Below the pieces are notes generated by a model that did no database searches, was not told the origin of the DNA, and worked only from the letters and a program-made list of their open reading frames with translations. Shown piece after piece: positions 1-8,685 of a stretch of 55,750 nt of DNA; positions within the stretch are counted from its first letter, which is position 1; every line of letters starts with the position of its first letter. The stretch comes from an uncultured SAR86 cluster bacterium. Lineage in GTDB: Bacteria > Pseudomonadota > Gammaproteobacteria > Magnimaribacterales > D2472. The stretch covers positions 1 through 55,750 of the forward strand of contig CACDCN010000006.1 of assembly GCA_902551185.1 (NCBI GenBank), read 5' to 3'. Position numbers and translations under genes: made by a program.

Positions 1-2
1 AT

Positions 3-185
3 ATTCCAAGCAAATACATAAAACAATTTTTATCAGAAGATCATTCGGAGGCTATAGGATTATCAGTTCCTGGCATGCCTCTTGGGTCTCCCGGCATGGA
101 AGTTGAAGATCGTTTTATGCCTTATGATGTACTTATTCTTTTTAAAGATGGTACAAGTAAGATTTATGCTGAAGTAAGACAATAA
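3..185 (+). CDS. DUF411 metal-binding protein, C-terminal part (5' end outside the window)
   Basis: An open frame enters from the left edge and stops with TAA at 183-185, giving about 60 residues. The core GLSVPGMPLGSPGMEVEDR and the following YDVLILFKDG segment are the typical end of DUF411 proteins, small exported or periplasmic proteins often found beside copper-resistance genes. The N-terminal part, which would carry the signal peptide and cysteines, lies outside the window. A metal-related role is inferred from the family and from the CobW-type gene 107 bp downstream on the same strand. The family call is good; the bound metal cannot be read from this fragment. Confidence 0.75.
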   Translation: MPSKYIKQFLSEDHSEAIGLSVPGMPLGSPGMEVEDRFMPYDVLILFKDGTSKIYAEVRQ

Positions 186-245
186 ATATTTTATTTTTCA
201 TTTAATTAAACCTATTTAAAACATTGTTGCCTTTATCTTAAGGTA

Positions 246-273
246 TTGACAACTATGTTATCTTTATATGACA
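246..273 (+). promoter_or_regulatory. possible promoter with overlapping imperfect palindrome before the CobW-type gene
   Basis: A perfect TTGACA lies at 246-251; the best -10 match, TATGAC at 267-272, has a short 15 bp spacer. An imperfect inverted repeat, TGTTAT at 256-261 and ATGACA at 268-273, overlaps it, as a repressor operator would. CobW/ZigA-type genes are often Zur-regulated, but the spacing here does not match the classical Zur box, so this is only a candidate. Confidence 0.25.
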
Positions 274-292
274 CACTTTTAGGAATACCAAA

Positions 293-1507
293 ATGAATAT
301 TAATGTTTCAAACAGACTGCCCGTAACAGTGCTATCTGGTTTTTTAGGAGCAGGCAAGACTACGGTGCTTAGCCATATTTTAAATAATCGTCAAAATAGA
401 AAAGTTGCAGTTATCGTTAATGATATGAGTGAAATCAATATTGATGCTTCTCTTGTTAAAAATGAAGTTTCTTTAAATCGTAGTGAAGAAAAACTAGTTG
501 AAATGAGTAATGGTTGCATCTGTTGCACGCTAAGAGAAGACTTATTAGTTGAGATTAATAAATTAGCTGAAGAGAAAAAGTTTGATTATCTTGTTATTGA
601 ATCAACTGGTATATCAGAACCATTACCTGTTGCTGAAACTTTTACATTTGAAGATGAAAATGGAGTCTCACTATCTAATGCTGCAAAATTAGACACAATG
701 GTAACTGTTGTTGATGCTGTAAATTTTATGAAAGATTATGAGGAAGCAAAATATTTGCAAGAAACAGGTGAATCTTTAGGTGAAGATGACGATAGGAGTG
801 TTGCTGATTTGCTTGTAGATCAAATTGAATTTGCAGATGTAATTCTAGTAAGTAAGACTGATTTAGTTAAAAAAGAGGATATCAAAAAACTTAAAGCTAT
901 CATAAAAACTCTTAATACTCAGGCAGAAATTATTCCAATAACGGAAGGTCGAATTGAAATTGGTAAAGTCCTTAATACAGGACTGTTTAACTTCGATAAG
1001 GCTAAGGAGGCTCCTGGATGGCTTAAAGAAATGAGAGGTGACCATATACCAGAAACAGAAGAATATGGTATTAGCAGTTTTACTTATAAAGCTAGAAGGC
1101 CTTTTTATCCAGAAAAATTTTATACCTTTCTTCATAGTACTGAGCAATATGGCAAATTAATAAGGTCAAAAGGTTTCTTTTGGTTAGGTTCTCGACTTGA
1201 ATATGCAGGACAATGGAGTCAGGCAGGAGGAATTGCAAGATATGGTTATGCAGGTTTATTTTGGAGATCTGTTCCAAGAAAAGATTGGCCAACTGATGAA
1301 CAGGCCCTTGCTTCGATAAAAGAAAACTGGATCGAACCTTTTGGTGATATGAGACAAGAATTGGTATTTATTGGTCAAAGTCTTGATGAAAAAGCTATAA
1401 CAAATGCATTAGATAATTGTCTTGTAACTGAAGACGATATGTTAAAAGGTGAAGAGTTCTGGACCAATCTTAATGATCCCTTTCCTCCCTGGCAAGAAAT
1501 TCAATAA
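293..1507 (+). CDS. CobW/ZigA-family zinc metallochaperone GTPase
   Basis: The 404-residue protein belongs to the G3E GTPase family that hydrolyses GTP to load metal into client proteins. Visible features are the P-loop GFLGAGKTT (about residues 16-24), the metal-binding CxCC motif in NGCICC (Cys 75, 77, 78), the guanine-recognition SKTD (about 186-189) and a long C-terminal CobW_C domain with an aromatic WSQAGG-type segment typical of the YciC/ZigA subgroup. There is no cobalamin pathway nearby, and the preceding gene encodes a DUF411 metal-associated protein, so zinc homeostasis is the likelier role. Its TAA ends one base before the tRNA gene on the other strand. Family assignment is firm; the metal and client are inferred. 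Confidence 0.88.
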   Translation: MNINVSNRLPVTVLSGFLGAGKTTVLSHILNNRQNRKVAVIVNDMSEINIDASLVKNEVSLNRSEEKLVEMSNGCICCTLREDLLVEINKLAEEKKFDYLVIESTGISEPLPVAETFTFEDENGVSLSNAAKLDTMVTVVDAVNFMKDYEEAKYLQETGESLGEDDDRSVADLLVDQIEFADVILVSKTDLVKKEDIKKLKAIIKTLNTQAEIIPITEGRIEIGKVLNTGLFNFDKAKEAPGWLKEMRGDHIPETEEYGISSFTYKARRPFYPEKFYTFLHSTEQYGKLIRSKGFFWLGSRLEYAGQWSQAGGIARYGYAGLFWRSVPRKDWPTDEQALASIKENWIEPFGDMRQELVFIGQSLDEKAITNALDNCLVTEDDMLKGEEFWTNLNDPFPPWQEIQ

Positions 1508-1584
1508 TGGTGGGCCCGGGAGGACTCGAACCTCCGACCAATGGATTATGAGTCCACTGCTCTAACCAACTGAGCTACAGGCCC
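1508..1584 (-). tRNA. tRNA with CAT anticodon (elongator tRNA-Met, or tRNA-Ile2)
   Basis: Read on the minus strand, this 77-nt gene folds into a complete cloverleaf. The acceptor stem GGGCCTG pairs with CGGGCCC apart from one wobble or mismatch position. The D arm is GCTC/GAGC, the anticodon stem GTGGA/TCCAT with loop CTCATAA, and the T stem GGAGG/CCTCC with loop TTCGAGT. The 3' ACCA is encoded. The CAT anticodon fits elongator Met, initiator Met or lysidine-modified Ile2. A fully paired acceptor start excludes the initiator; Met versus Ile2 cannot be settled by eye. The 3' end touches the stop codon of the CobW-type gene. Confidence 0.93.
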
Positions 1585-1587
1585 AAT

Positions 1588-1617
1588 GTTCATATGAACA
1601 AAAGAGCGATAATTATA
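1588..1617 (-). promoter_or_regulatory. tRNA promoter -10 box and leader palindrome
   Basis: On the minus strand a perfect TATAAT lies at 1617-1612, about 28 bp upstream of the mature tRNA 5' end; no good -35 is visible. Between them, 1588-1599 is a perfect 12-bp palindrome, GTTCATATGAAC, which would form a small hairpin in the pre-tRNA leader or could bind a dimeric protein. Confidence 0.4.
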
Positions 1618-1683
1618 TAAGAATTAATTTTTTAAGGAAGTCTTTAAACTTTCCATCTAAACCTGATAGGCTATTATCTTATA

Positions 1684-2319
1684 ATGATTAATCTTAGTGA
1701 TGCTACTCCATTTGCTGAAGGAGGCAATAGGAAATGCTATGTGCATCCAAATAATCCTAATAGATGCCTTAAAGTAGTTCATCCTGGGCTGCTTCAAGAA
1801 ATTAAAAAGAATAAGCCTTGGTATAAAAGATTTAGATCAATAGATAGTTTTGATGATAACTTAAGAGAAGAACAAGCCTATAAACAAAAAGCTCTTATTA
1901 AAGATAATCCAAATCTATGGAAACATTTAGCTAAGTGGTATGGAATGACTAAAACAGATATTGGAATGGCCTCTGAGACTGAACTAATAAAAAATGACAA
2001 TCAGATTGCTGAAACTCTTGAAAATTATTTATTCACTTATGGGGTTACTGAAGAAATAAAAAAATCTATAGAAGAATTTCAAATGTGGTTAAGAGAAAAT
2101 TTAATCTTAACTAAAAATCTTATTCCCCATAATCTTGTTCTTAAGGAACAGGATGGAAAAATAATTATTAAAATTATAGATGGTCTCGGGCCACAAGCAT
2201 TCATCCCTCTACATGACTATTCAACTTATTTTGCTAAACGATATGTCGAAAAGAGAATTAAGTTAATGTGGAGTAGGATTAATTGGGATCTGTCTGGGAG
2301 AAAAGGTAATTGGAAATAA
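1684..2319 (+). CDS. YrbL-like protein (PhoP-regulated YrbL family, kinase-like fold)
   Basis: The 211-residue product starts with a segment (residues 10-30, [12 protein letters not shown] then CLKVV) that matches the glycine-rich loop and lysine strand of YrbL-family proteins, a compact relative of the protein-kinase/aminoglycoside-phosphotransferase fold. Near residue 150, PHNLVL followed by IKIIDG resembles the catalytic-loop and metal-binding segments. In enterobacteria yrbL is PhoP-regulated and its substrate is unknown. No Shine-Dalgarno is visible; TATTAT at 1672-1677 lies so close that the transcript could be leaderless. The last 41 bases overlap the convergent rpoD gene. Family call is good; function unknown. 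Confidence 0.75.
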   Translation: MINLSDATPFAEGGNRKCYVHPNNPNRCLKVVHPGLLQEIKKNKPWYKRFRSIDSFDDNLREEQAYKQKALIKDNPNLWKHLAKWYGMTKTDIGMASETELIKNDNQIAETLENYLFTYGVTEEIKKSIEEFQMWLRENLILTKNLIPHNLVLKEQDGKIIIKIIDGLGPQAFIPLHDYSTYFAKRYVEKRIKLMWSRINWDLSGRKGNWK

Positions 2320-4138
2320 ACTTTATTCGTCCAAGAAGCTTTTTTAAGTGACTTGATCTACTAGGATGTCTTAATTTTCTTAAAGCTTTTGCTTCAATCT
2401 GTCTTATTCTTTCTCTAGTAACATCAAACTGCTTACCCACTTCTTCAAGCGTATGATCAGTATTCATACCTATGCCAAATCTCATTCTTAAAACCTTTGC
2501 TTCTCTTGCGGTAAGTGAAGCAAGAACATCATCGGTTGCAAAATGTAAGCTTTCTTCAGTTGCATTCTCTAAAGGAGACTCAATTACAGTATCTTCAATG
2601 AAATCACCTAAGCTTGAATCCTCATCATCCCCAATAGGCGTTTCAGTTGAAATGGGTTCTTTTGCAATTTTAAGCACTTTTCTAACCTTGTCTTCAGGCA
2701 TATCAAGCTCTTGACTTAACTCTTCTGGAGTTGGTTCTCTTCCCATATCTTGCATCATCTGACGAGAGACTCTATTTAATTTATTTATAGTTTCAATCAT
2801 ATGGACTGGGATTCTAATTGTTCTTGCTTGGTCTGCAATAGATCTTGTAATAGCTTGTCTTATCCACCATGTTGCATAAGTAGAGAATTTATAACCCCTT
2901 CTATACTCAAATTTATCAACCGCCTTCATTAGGCCAATATTACCTTCTTGAATTAAATCTAAAAATTGTAGCCCTCTATTGGTGTATTTTTTTGCAATGG
3001 AAATAACTAATCTAAGGTTAGCCTCAACCATATCCTTTTTAGCCCGTCGCATTTTGGTTTCTCCCATAGACATATTTCTATTAATTTCTTTAATTTCCTT
3101 AATAGATAAGCCAATTTTTTCTTCAAGAGCTAGAATGTCTTTTTGAGCAATAACAACATCTTGTTTAACCGCTTCTAGTAAATCCTTTTTATATTTTTTT
3201 TCTTTCATTAGGCTATCAACCCATCTAACTTTCGTTAAATTATCTTGATATAAAGCTAAAAAATCTTTTCTAGGTATGCGAGCTTTTTTAACTAGCTCAT
3301 TTTGAATAAATCTTTCTTTCTCTCTCAAGCTATTTAATCCGTGTCTTGCAATAGCTGCAATATCATCGAACATTCTTGGGCTAAATTTTAAAAACTGGAA
3401 AATTTCCCCAAGTTTTTTGTATTCTGCATTGGCTTCTTTTGAGTGCCTTCCTTTTTTCTCAATAACTTTAGTAGTTTTATTAAATTGTCTTTTGAGGCTA
3501 GTCATTCGTCTTTTAACTTCTTTCATATCAGGACCAGAAGAAGTTTCTTCATCTGATGATTCAGCAGCCTCTGCTTCTTCTTTAGCTCTTTGGCTTCCAG
3601 GTCCTGCCGAAGGAACTTCCTCCATTTCTTCTAAGAAGCCTGTCAAAAAATCATTAATCTTCTTTTCACCATCTTTTACAAGCTGAAAATAATGTAAAAC
3701 ATATTCAACCGTTTTTGGATAATAAACACTGGCATCTAAAAGATCTCTCATTCCCTCTTCTATTCTCTTAGCTATCTCTATCTCGCCTTCTCTTGTTAAA
3801 AGATCAACGGTTCCCATTTCTCTCATATACATTCGAACCGGATCAGTAGTTCTTCCAGTTTCATTCTCTACAGCAGCAAGAGCTTCTGCAGCTTGTTCTA
3901 GAGCAATATCATCAGAATTTTCAGATTCAGCAAGCATCAAAGTATCAGCATCAGGTGCAGTTTCATGAACTTGCAAACCCAAGTCGTTAATCATTCCAAT
4001 GATTTCATCTACCTGATCTGGATCAGATATATCATCTGGCAAATGATCATTGACATCGGCATAAGTTAAATAGCCTTGTTCTCTGCCTTTTTCTATGAGC
4101 TCTGCAATTCTTGAGCCCTTTTGGTTTAATTTATCCAC
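2279..4138 (-). CDS. rpoD: RNA polymerase primary sigma factor RpoD (sigma-70)
   Basis: The 619-residue housekeeping sigma factor directs RNA polymerase to -10/-35 promoters. Region 1.1 ([17 protein letters not shown], about residues 18-34), the acidic non-conserved insert, region 2 ([18 protein letters not shown]), region 3 and region 4.2 ([19 protein letters not shown]) are all intact. Sigma-70 proteins normally end shortly after the SSHLK segment; here the frame continues about 20 residues ([15 protein letters not shown] and on), so the usual stop has been lost and the gene runs 41 bp into the convergent YrbL-like gene. It follows dnaG by 59 bp, as in the macromolecular-synthesis operon, but rpsU is elsewhere (37833). 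Confidence 0.97.
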   Translation of the reverse strand: MDKLNQKGSRIAELIEKGREQGYLTYADVNDHLPDDISDPDQVDEIIGMINDLGLQVHETAPDADTLMLAESENSDDIALEQAAEALAAVENETGRTTDPVRMYMREMGTVDLLTREGEIEIAKRIEEGMRDLLDASVYYPKTVEYVLHYFQLVKDGEKKINDFLTGFLEEMEEVPSAGPGSQRAKEEAEAAESSDEETSSGPDMKEVKRRMTSLKRQFNKTTKVIEKKGRHSKEANAEYKKLGEIFQFLKFSPRMFDDIAAIARHGLNSLREKERFIQNELVKKARIPRKDFLALYQDNLTKVRWVDSLMKEKKYKKDLLEAVKQDVVIAQKDILALEEKIGLSIKEIKEINRNMSMGETKMRRAKKDMVEANLRLVISIAKKYTNRGLQFLDLIQEGNIGLMKAVDKFEYRRGYKFSTYATWWIRQAITRSIADQARTIRIPVHMIETINKLNRVSRQMMQDMGREPTPEELSQELDMPEDKVRKVLKIAKEPISTETPIGDDEDSSLGDFIEDTVIESPLENATEESLHFATDDVLASLTAREAKVLRMRFGIGMNTDHTLEEVGKQFDVTRERIRQIEAKALRKLRHPSRSSHLKKLLGRIKFISNYLFSQTDPN

Positions 4139-4176
4139 AGATTAGTTCTACCTCGAGTATATCCCCTATATGTATG

Positions 4177-4198
4177 GATTGATTACTAAAAATCAATC
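4177..4198 (-). other. small hairpin between dnaG and rpoD
   Basis: GATTGATT (4177-4184) and AATCAATC (4191-4198) form an 8-bp stem with a 6-base loop that overlaps the dnaG stop codon. There is no U-run, so it is not a terminator. In E. coli the dnaG-rpoD junction is an mRNA processing site; a similar role here is only a suggestion. Confidence 0.3.
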
Positions 4199-5973
4199 TA
4201 ATTTGAGCTTAAATCTTTTATTAAAGCTGCTTCTTCCTGCGACATTTTATCTTTTTTTAGAATAATTTGTTGTAATTCTCTTTTTTCAGAAGAAGTAAGT
4301 TCTTGCATATTATACTTTTCTTTTAAAATTTCTTCTCTTTCAGCTTCAGATTGAGCAATTAACTCCAAGCAATCTTTTATCATAGACAAAGCATCTTCTT
4401 TAGATAATTTTATTTCTGATACCAATGCTTCACCAAAAATATTTTTAACATTTTCATTTGCTATCTTTTCTAAAATAATTGAAGCTGAAGATTCAGGGTT
4501 GTCTATATAAAAACCTTTAATATCTTTTAGAAAAGAAAATTTAGAATCTGTTTTAACTAAATCAAACTCCTGCATAGTTGCTAATTTAGGGTATTGGATT
4601 AGTGCCATAAAAATACCTAAAACAGATTTCCTTAAAACAGAACTGGAATTTTTTTTAACTTCTTCTTTTTTTGAGATATTTGATTTTACTGAATTTGAAG
4701 TATTTTGAGTAAGCTTGGATAAATCTAGATCACAAATATTAGATATTTCTTTGATGTATGCTTGTTTTAAAGTATCGTTCGAAATTTTATTAATTAGTGG
4801 TAATGCAAAACGAGCAACCATTGATCTTCCCTCTACAGAAGATAAATCATCCTGTTCTTTTATAGTTTCTATAAAAAATTCAGAAAATGATTTTGATTCT
4901 TTTGCTAGTTTTATGAATGCATCTTTGCCATTTTTTCTAATATAACTGTCTGGATCTTCTTCTGGATCAAGAAATATAAAACTAATTCTAGTATCTTCGC
5001 GAAGAAGTGGTAAAGCATTCTCAACAGCTCTCCAAGATGCTTTATGGCCAGCCTCGTCACCATCAAAAACTATATAAATTGTATTTGTATAGCTTAAAAT
5101 CTTCCTCAGCTGTTCTTGAGTAAAGGCAGTCCCAGATGAGGCAACAGCATTTTTTACATCGTATTGAAATAAACCTATCACATCCATATATCCCTCAACG
5201 AGAAAAATAGAATCAGGCCTCTTATTAACTTGTCTAGTTTCAAAGAGGCCATAAAGCTCATACTTCTTTTTGTAAGTTTTGGTTTCTGGTGAATTAAGAT
5301 ATTTTGCTTGGTCATTTTTATCTTCAATTAGCCTGCCGCCAAATGCAATACATTCCCCTTTTATATTTCTTATCGGAAACATCAGCCTGTCCCTAAACCT
5401 ATCATAAAATTCTCCATCATCATTATTTCCAAACAAACCAGATTCTTTAATATCTGTTTCTTCAAATTCTTTTGTTAGTTTTTCATGTAATGTAGGTTTT
5501 TTGTTTGTTGAATACCCTAATTGAAAAAACTTGGCGATCTCTCCAGAAATACCTCTATTTTTTAAATATGCAACAGTATTAATACCATCTTTTGATTTAA
5601 GTTGTTCATAGAATATTTCTGCAGCACGATTATTTATTTTTGTAGCATTAGAGGTATCGATCGGCGCTTCTTGTTTAGGAACCTCCATTCCAACTTGAGA
5701 GGCCAGCATTTCAACTGCTTCAATAAAATCAAGCCCATCATATTTTCTTAAAAAATGTATGGCATTGCCAGATTCTTTACAACCAAAACAGTGATATGTT
5801 CCAGTCTCTTCATAGACTTTAAAAGATGCAGTCCTTTCTTCTCCCGAACCATGAAATGGACATTTTGCCCAATATCCACCACCCTTTCTTTCAAGAGTCA
5901 CTCTTCTTCCAATTACATCAACAATATTTACAGAAGCTAGTAAACGTTCAATAAATGATGATGATATCGACAT
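4198..5973 (-). CDS. dnaG: DNA primase DnaG
   Basis: The 591-residue primase makes RNA primers at the replication fork with DnaB helicase. The CHC2 zinc finger is present (Cys38, His41, Cys62, Cys65), with a slightly longer loop than usual between the pairs. The TOPRIM core follows, with LVEGYMDVIG and VFDGDEAGH carrying the acidic metal ligands. The C-terminal ~130 residues form a divergent helical helicase-binding domain. It starts 3 bp after the ruvX stop and precedes rpoD on the same strand, so ruvX-dnaG-rpoD probably form one transcript. Confidence 0.97.
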   Translation of the reverse strand: MSISSSFIERLLASVNIVDVIGRRVTLERKGGGYWAKCPFHGSGEERTASFKVYEETGTYHCFGCKESGNAIHFLRKYDGLDFIEAVEMLASQVGMEVPKQEAPIDTSNATKINNRAAEIFYEQLKSKDGINTVAYLKNRGISGEIAKFFQLGYSTNKKPTLHEKLTKEFEETDIKESGLFGNNDDGEFYDRFRDRLMFPIRNIKGECIAFGGRLIEDKNDQAKYLNSPETKTYKKKYELYGLFETRQVNKRPDSIFLVEGYMDVIGLFQYDVKNAVASSGTAFTQEQLRKILSYTNTIYIVFDGDEAGHKASWRAVENALPLLREDTRISFIFLDPEEDPDSYIRKNGKDAFIKLAKESKSFSEFFIETIKEQDDLSSVEGRSMVARFALPLINKISNDTLKQAYIKEISNICDLDLSKLTQNTSNSVKSNISKKEEVKKNSSSVLRKSVLGIFMALIQYPKLATMQEFDLVKTDSKFSFLKDIKGFYIDNPESSASIILEKIANENVKNIFGEALVSEIKLSKEDALSMIKDCLELIAQSEAEREEILKEKYNMQELTSSEKRELQQIILKKDKMSQEEAALIKDLSSN

Positions 5974-5975
5974 AA

Positions 5976-6368
5976 TTATTTATTTATATTAAACCAATTA
6001 TCTATTAATATCTTTGCAGCATTGGCATCTACAGTTTCTACATTATTTTCTTTAAGAATATCTTTTGCTTCAAATGTTGTGAGTCTTTCATCAACATATT
6101 CAAACTTTGCGTCGTATAAACTTTCCAGTTTTTTATAAAAGGCATCTACTTTCATCATAATTTCACTATCTGTTCCATCCATATTTAAGGGTTTCCCAAC
6201 AAGAATAAGTTCAGGCTTCCATTCTTCTAACAATATACTAATATCATTCCAATTCACTTTATCATGATTATTAAAAATTACTTGGAGTGGAGAAGATGTA
6301 TAGGTTGAAGTCTGACCTACAGCAACACCTATCTTTTTTTCTCCAAAGTCAAAAGCAACTATTTGCAT
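5976..6368 (-). CDS. ruvX: YqgF/RuvX RNase H-fold nuclease (pre-16S rRNA 5' maturation; putative Holliday-junction resolvase)
   Basis: The 130-residue protein has the YqgF layout: an N-terminal DFGEKKIGVAVG strand with the first catalytic aspartate, the PLNMDGT motif near residue 60 and the ERLTT motif near residue 94. E. coli YqgF processes the 5' end of 16S rRNA. Its ATG lies immediately after the tonB stop, as part of gshB-tonB-ruvX, an order known from Pseudomonas, where yqgE usually sits between tonB and ruvX and is absent here. Confidence 0.93.
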   Translation of the reverse strand: MQIVAFDFGEKKIGVAVGQTSTYTSSPLQVIFNNHDKVNWNDISILLEEWKPELILVGKPLNMDGTDSEIMMKVDAFYKKLESLYDAKFEYVDERLTTFEAKDILKENNVETVDANAAKILIDNWFNINK

Positions 6369-6995
6369 CTAATTAGAGGAAAAATTCCAATCTCTTACTA
6401 TCTCAAGAACACTGTATTCATTTGACATGCTTATATTAAATGGTGCGAAAGGTGATGATTCTTTGAGAATATTAATCGCCATATCATCAATCAACCTATT
6501 ACCTGAAGATATGAGTATCTCAGAATTAACTAAATTACCGTATACATCTATCGTTGCCATAATTTGCACCTTACCATTCAAGTAATTCCTATTATTCGAA
6601 ATGATCTTGTCTCCTGTCATTTCAATCTTCCTCTGCCAAAGATTTAAATAAACCGCCTCTTCATTATTTACTTCAGAGTTAGCTTGGAGCTTTTTAACTT
6701 TAAGAGGTTTATATGTATTTTTTGAAGCTTGGATATTGCCGCTTTTTTGTGAAGGTAGGTCTTTTATATAATCTTCTTCAGAGCTGAAAGCTGCATCTAC
6801 TAGGTAGTCTTGATTAGAATTTGCTAGCTTTACGTTAATAATTGGTGATTCATTAAAAATTGGAAGTTTGTAATAGGTTGTAATAGAAATTCCAAAAATT
6901 AATATGGAATGAATAGCAATAGAAATAATAAAAGACTTATTAAATGTTAAAGAGCGTTTACTAGCTTTTTGCTTTGAAGATAATAATGAATTCAT
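6369..6995 (-). CDS. tonB: TonB-family energy transducer
   Basis: The 208-residue protein has one N-terminal transmembrane anchor (about residues 22-42, IISIAIHSILIFGISITTYY), a periplasmic linker poor in the usual Pro-Lys repeats, and a C-terminal TonB domain (about 120-205: VQIMATIDVYGNLV, then SSPFAPFN). TonB links ExbB/ExbD proton-motive energy to outer-membrane receptors. No exbBD or receptor gene is nearby; the gshB-tonB-ruvX context marks this as the TonB paralogue conserved at this locus in Pseudomonas, whose partner is less clear. It overlaps gshB by 4 bp (ATGA). Confidence 0.85.
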   Translation of the reverse strand: MNSLLSSKQKASKRSLTFNKSFIISIAIHSILIFGISITTYYKLPIFNESPIINVKLANSNQDYLVDAAFSSEEDYIKDLPSQKSGNIQASKNTYKPLKVKKLQANSEVNNEEAVYLNLWQRKIEMTGDKIISNNRNYLNGKVQIMATIDVYGNLVNSEILISSGNRLIDDMAINILKESSPFAPFNISMSNEYSVLEIVRDWNFSSN

Positions 6996-7918
6996 AGGCC
7001 TTTAAAATATTCTGCAATTGGATTCAATCCTGTTTGATCAAAAATCTCTCTTGCGCAAGTTGGGCTAGTTATATTAATTTCAGTTAAGTGTTTACCAATC
7101 ACATCTATCCCAGCAAAATTAATATGCTTTTCTATCAAGAATTCTCCAACCTTTTCACCTATCATTTTTTGATAATCTGAAATGTCTCTAGCCTCACCCC
7201 TTCCTCCAGCGGCAAGATTGCCTTTAAAACTATTACCTTGAGGTATCCTAGCTAATGTCTTTTGGAAGGGTTTTCCATGGATAATAAGTATTCTAAAATC
7301 GCCATCGTATATATCTTCTATGAATTCTTGGCAAATAATATGGGTTCGTTGGGAATTTGTCATTTTCATTAATAGGTCTTTATTTTCCTCATTTAATTCA
7401 TCAATTTTATATATTGAAGCCCCGCCCATTCCATCTATAGGTTTAATTATTATTGTCTTATGGAGTTCAAAAAAATTTTCTATTTTATTTATATCAGAAG
7501 TTACTATAGTCTTCGGAATAAATTCTTTGAAATGTAACGCAAAAATTTTTTCATTAAATTCTTTAATTGCTGTTGGTTTGTTGAATACAGCAGCTCCTTG
7601 TTTTTCTGCCAATCCAAGCAAATGGAGGGCATTGATATAATTTTCATTTACAGGGGGGTCTTTACGCATAAAAGAAAATTTAAAATCAGATAATCTTATT
7701 TCTTGTTTTGAAATTCCTTCAATCTGTGTAGAGCCGGCAGAAAGTATTTCTCTAGAGGTGCTATAAACAATACCTTCATCAACATATAAATCGTTAATCT
7801 CACACTGAAATGTATTAAAACCCAGGCTTATTGCCTCCTCCATCATCAATATTGAAGTATCTTTCTTTGTATTTAGATCTTTATAAGCATCGGTTATAAA
7901 TAAAACTTTATCTGTCAT
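6992..7918 (-). CDS. gshB: glutathione synthetase
   Basis: The 308-residue ATP-grasp ligase joins gamma-glutamylcysteine and glycine to make glutathione. The N-terminal half has the substrate-binding SFMRKDPPVNENYI segment, the ATP-grasp part has IIKPIDGMGGASIY, and the C-terminus has GRGEARDIS and INITSPTCAREI, all typical of prokaryotic GshB (usual length about 315). It lies 2 bp after rsmE and overlaps tonB by 4 bp. gshA is not in the window. Confidence 0.96.
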   Translation of the reverse strand: MTDKVLFITDAYKDLNTKKDTSILMMEEAISLGFNTFQCEINDLYVDEGIVYSTSREILSAGSTQIEGISKQEIRLSDFKFSFMRKDPPVNENYINALHLLGLAEKQGAAVFNKPTAIKEFNEKIFALHFKEFIPKTIVTSDINKIENFFELHKTIIIKPIDGMGGASIYKIDELNEENKDLLMKMTNSQRTHIICQEFIEDIYDGDFRILIIHGKPFQKTLARIPQGNSFKGNLAAGGRGEARDISDYQKMIGEKVGEFLIEKHINFAGIDVIGKHLTEINITSPTCAREIFDQTGLNPIAEYFKGL

Positions 7919-7920
7919 AA

Positions 7921-8655
7921 CTAAATTTTACCAAAATGATTCTTAATTAAAGTAGAAATATATATTGCTGCTGTTTCTGATCTTAAAATATTCCTACCTA
8001 AATATCTTTTCTTTATTTTAGATTTATTCATTAATTCTAATTCGGTCTCTGAAAAACCTGATTCTGGACCTGTTATAAAAGCAATCGAAGAACTTTTATC
8101 TAATTCTTCTTGATTAAAATATTCCTCAGCATCAGTATCAAAAAAATATACTCTATGGCCTGTGCTTATCAAAGCTAATGCATTTTCAAGATTTTTTGAT
8201 TCAAATATTTCTGGTAGAAAATTATTTCCACATTGCTTGCATACGCTTATGATAATCTCAAAAGTTTTCGCAATAATTAATCTTAAATCTTTTTTTGCAA
8301 CACTTTGATCAACAAGATCTGGTTTATAAATAATAAATCTATTAACGCCTATTTCAGTCAGTTTTTGTATCATAAAATTAAAATTATTTTTTTTTATAAA
8401 AGGGATAATTGCTGTAAGCACCCTTTTTGGGCCAACATCATTATTTAATTTACTTATCTTTTCTAGCTGACAATTTTTTTTCGTTATTTGAAGAATCTTA
8501 CATTTAGCCGACCTGCCATTTCCATCAAAAACCTCCACTAGATCATCTTCTTTTAGCCTTAATGCTTTTATTAAATGCTTAGATTGAGGCTCATCTATAT
8601 AAAATATGTTATTAGGCTCAGATAAGGATTTACAATATACTCTATGTATTCTCAC
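7921..8655 (-). CDS. rsmE: 16S rRNA m3U1498 methyltransferase RsmE
   Basis: The 244-residue SPOUT-class methyltransferase modifies U1498 in the ribosomal decoding region using S-adenosylmethionine. The N-terminal PUA-like part (SKHLIKALRLKEDDLVEVFDG) and the C-terminal knot with IGPESGFSETE-type and LGRNILRSETAA motifs match the family at normal length. Translation starts with GTG at 8655. It heads the leftward run rsmE-gshB-tonB-ruvX-dnaG-rpoD and is divergent from the phosphatase at 8686, 30 bp away. Confidence 0.95.
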   Translation of the reverse strand: MRIHRVYCKSLSEPNNIFYIDEPQSKHLIKALRLKEDDLVEVFDGNGRSAKCKILQITKKNCQLEKISKLNNDVGPKRVLTAIIPFIKKNNFNFMIQKLTEIGVNRFIIYKPDLVDQSVAKKDLRLIIAKTFEIIISVCKQCGNNFLPEIFESKNLENALALISTGHRVYFFDTDAEEYFNQEELDKSSSIAFITGPESGFSETELELMNKSKIKKRYLGRNILRSETAAIYISTLIKNHFGKI

Positions 8656-8685
8656 ACTATTATTATAGCTATAGCTAAGGAATAA

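Noticed and set aside
256-273. Classical Zur box before the CobW-type gene
   Set aside because: The half-sites are 6 bases apart with one mismatch, not the TGTTATA-N-TATAACA spacing; kept only as a generic palindrome.
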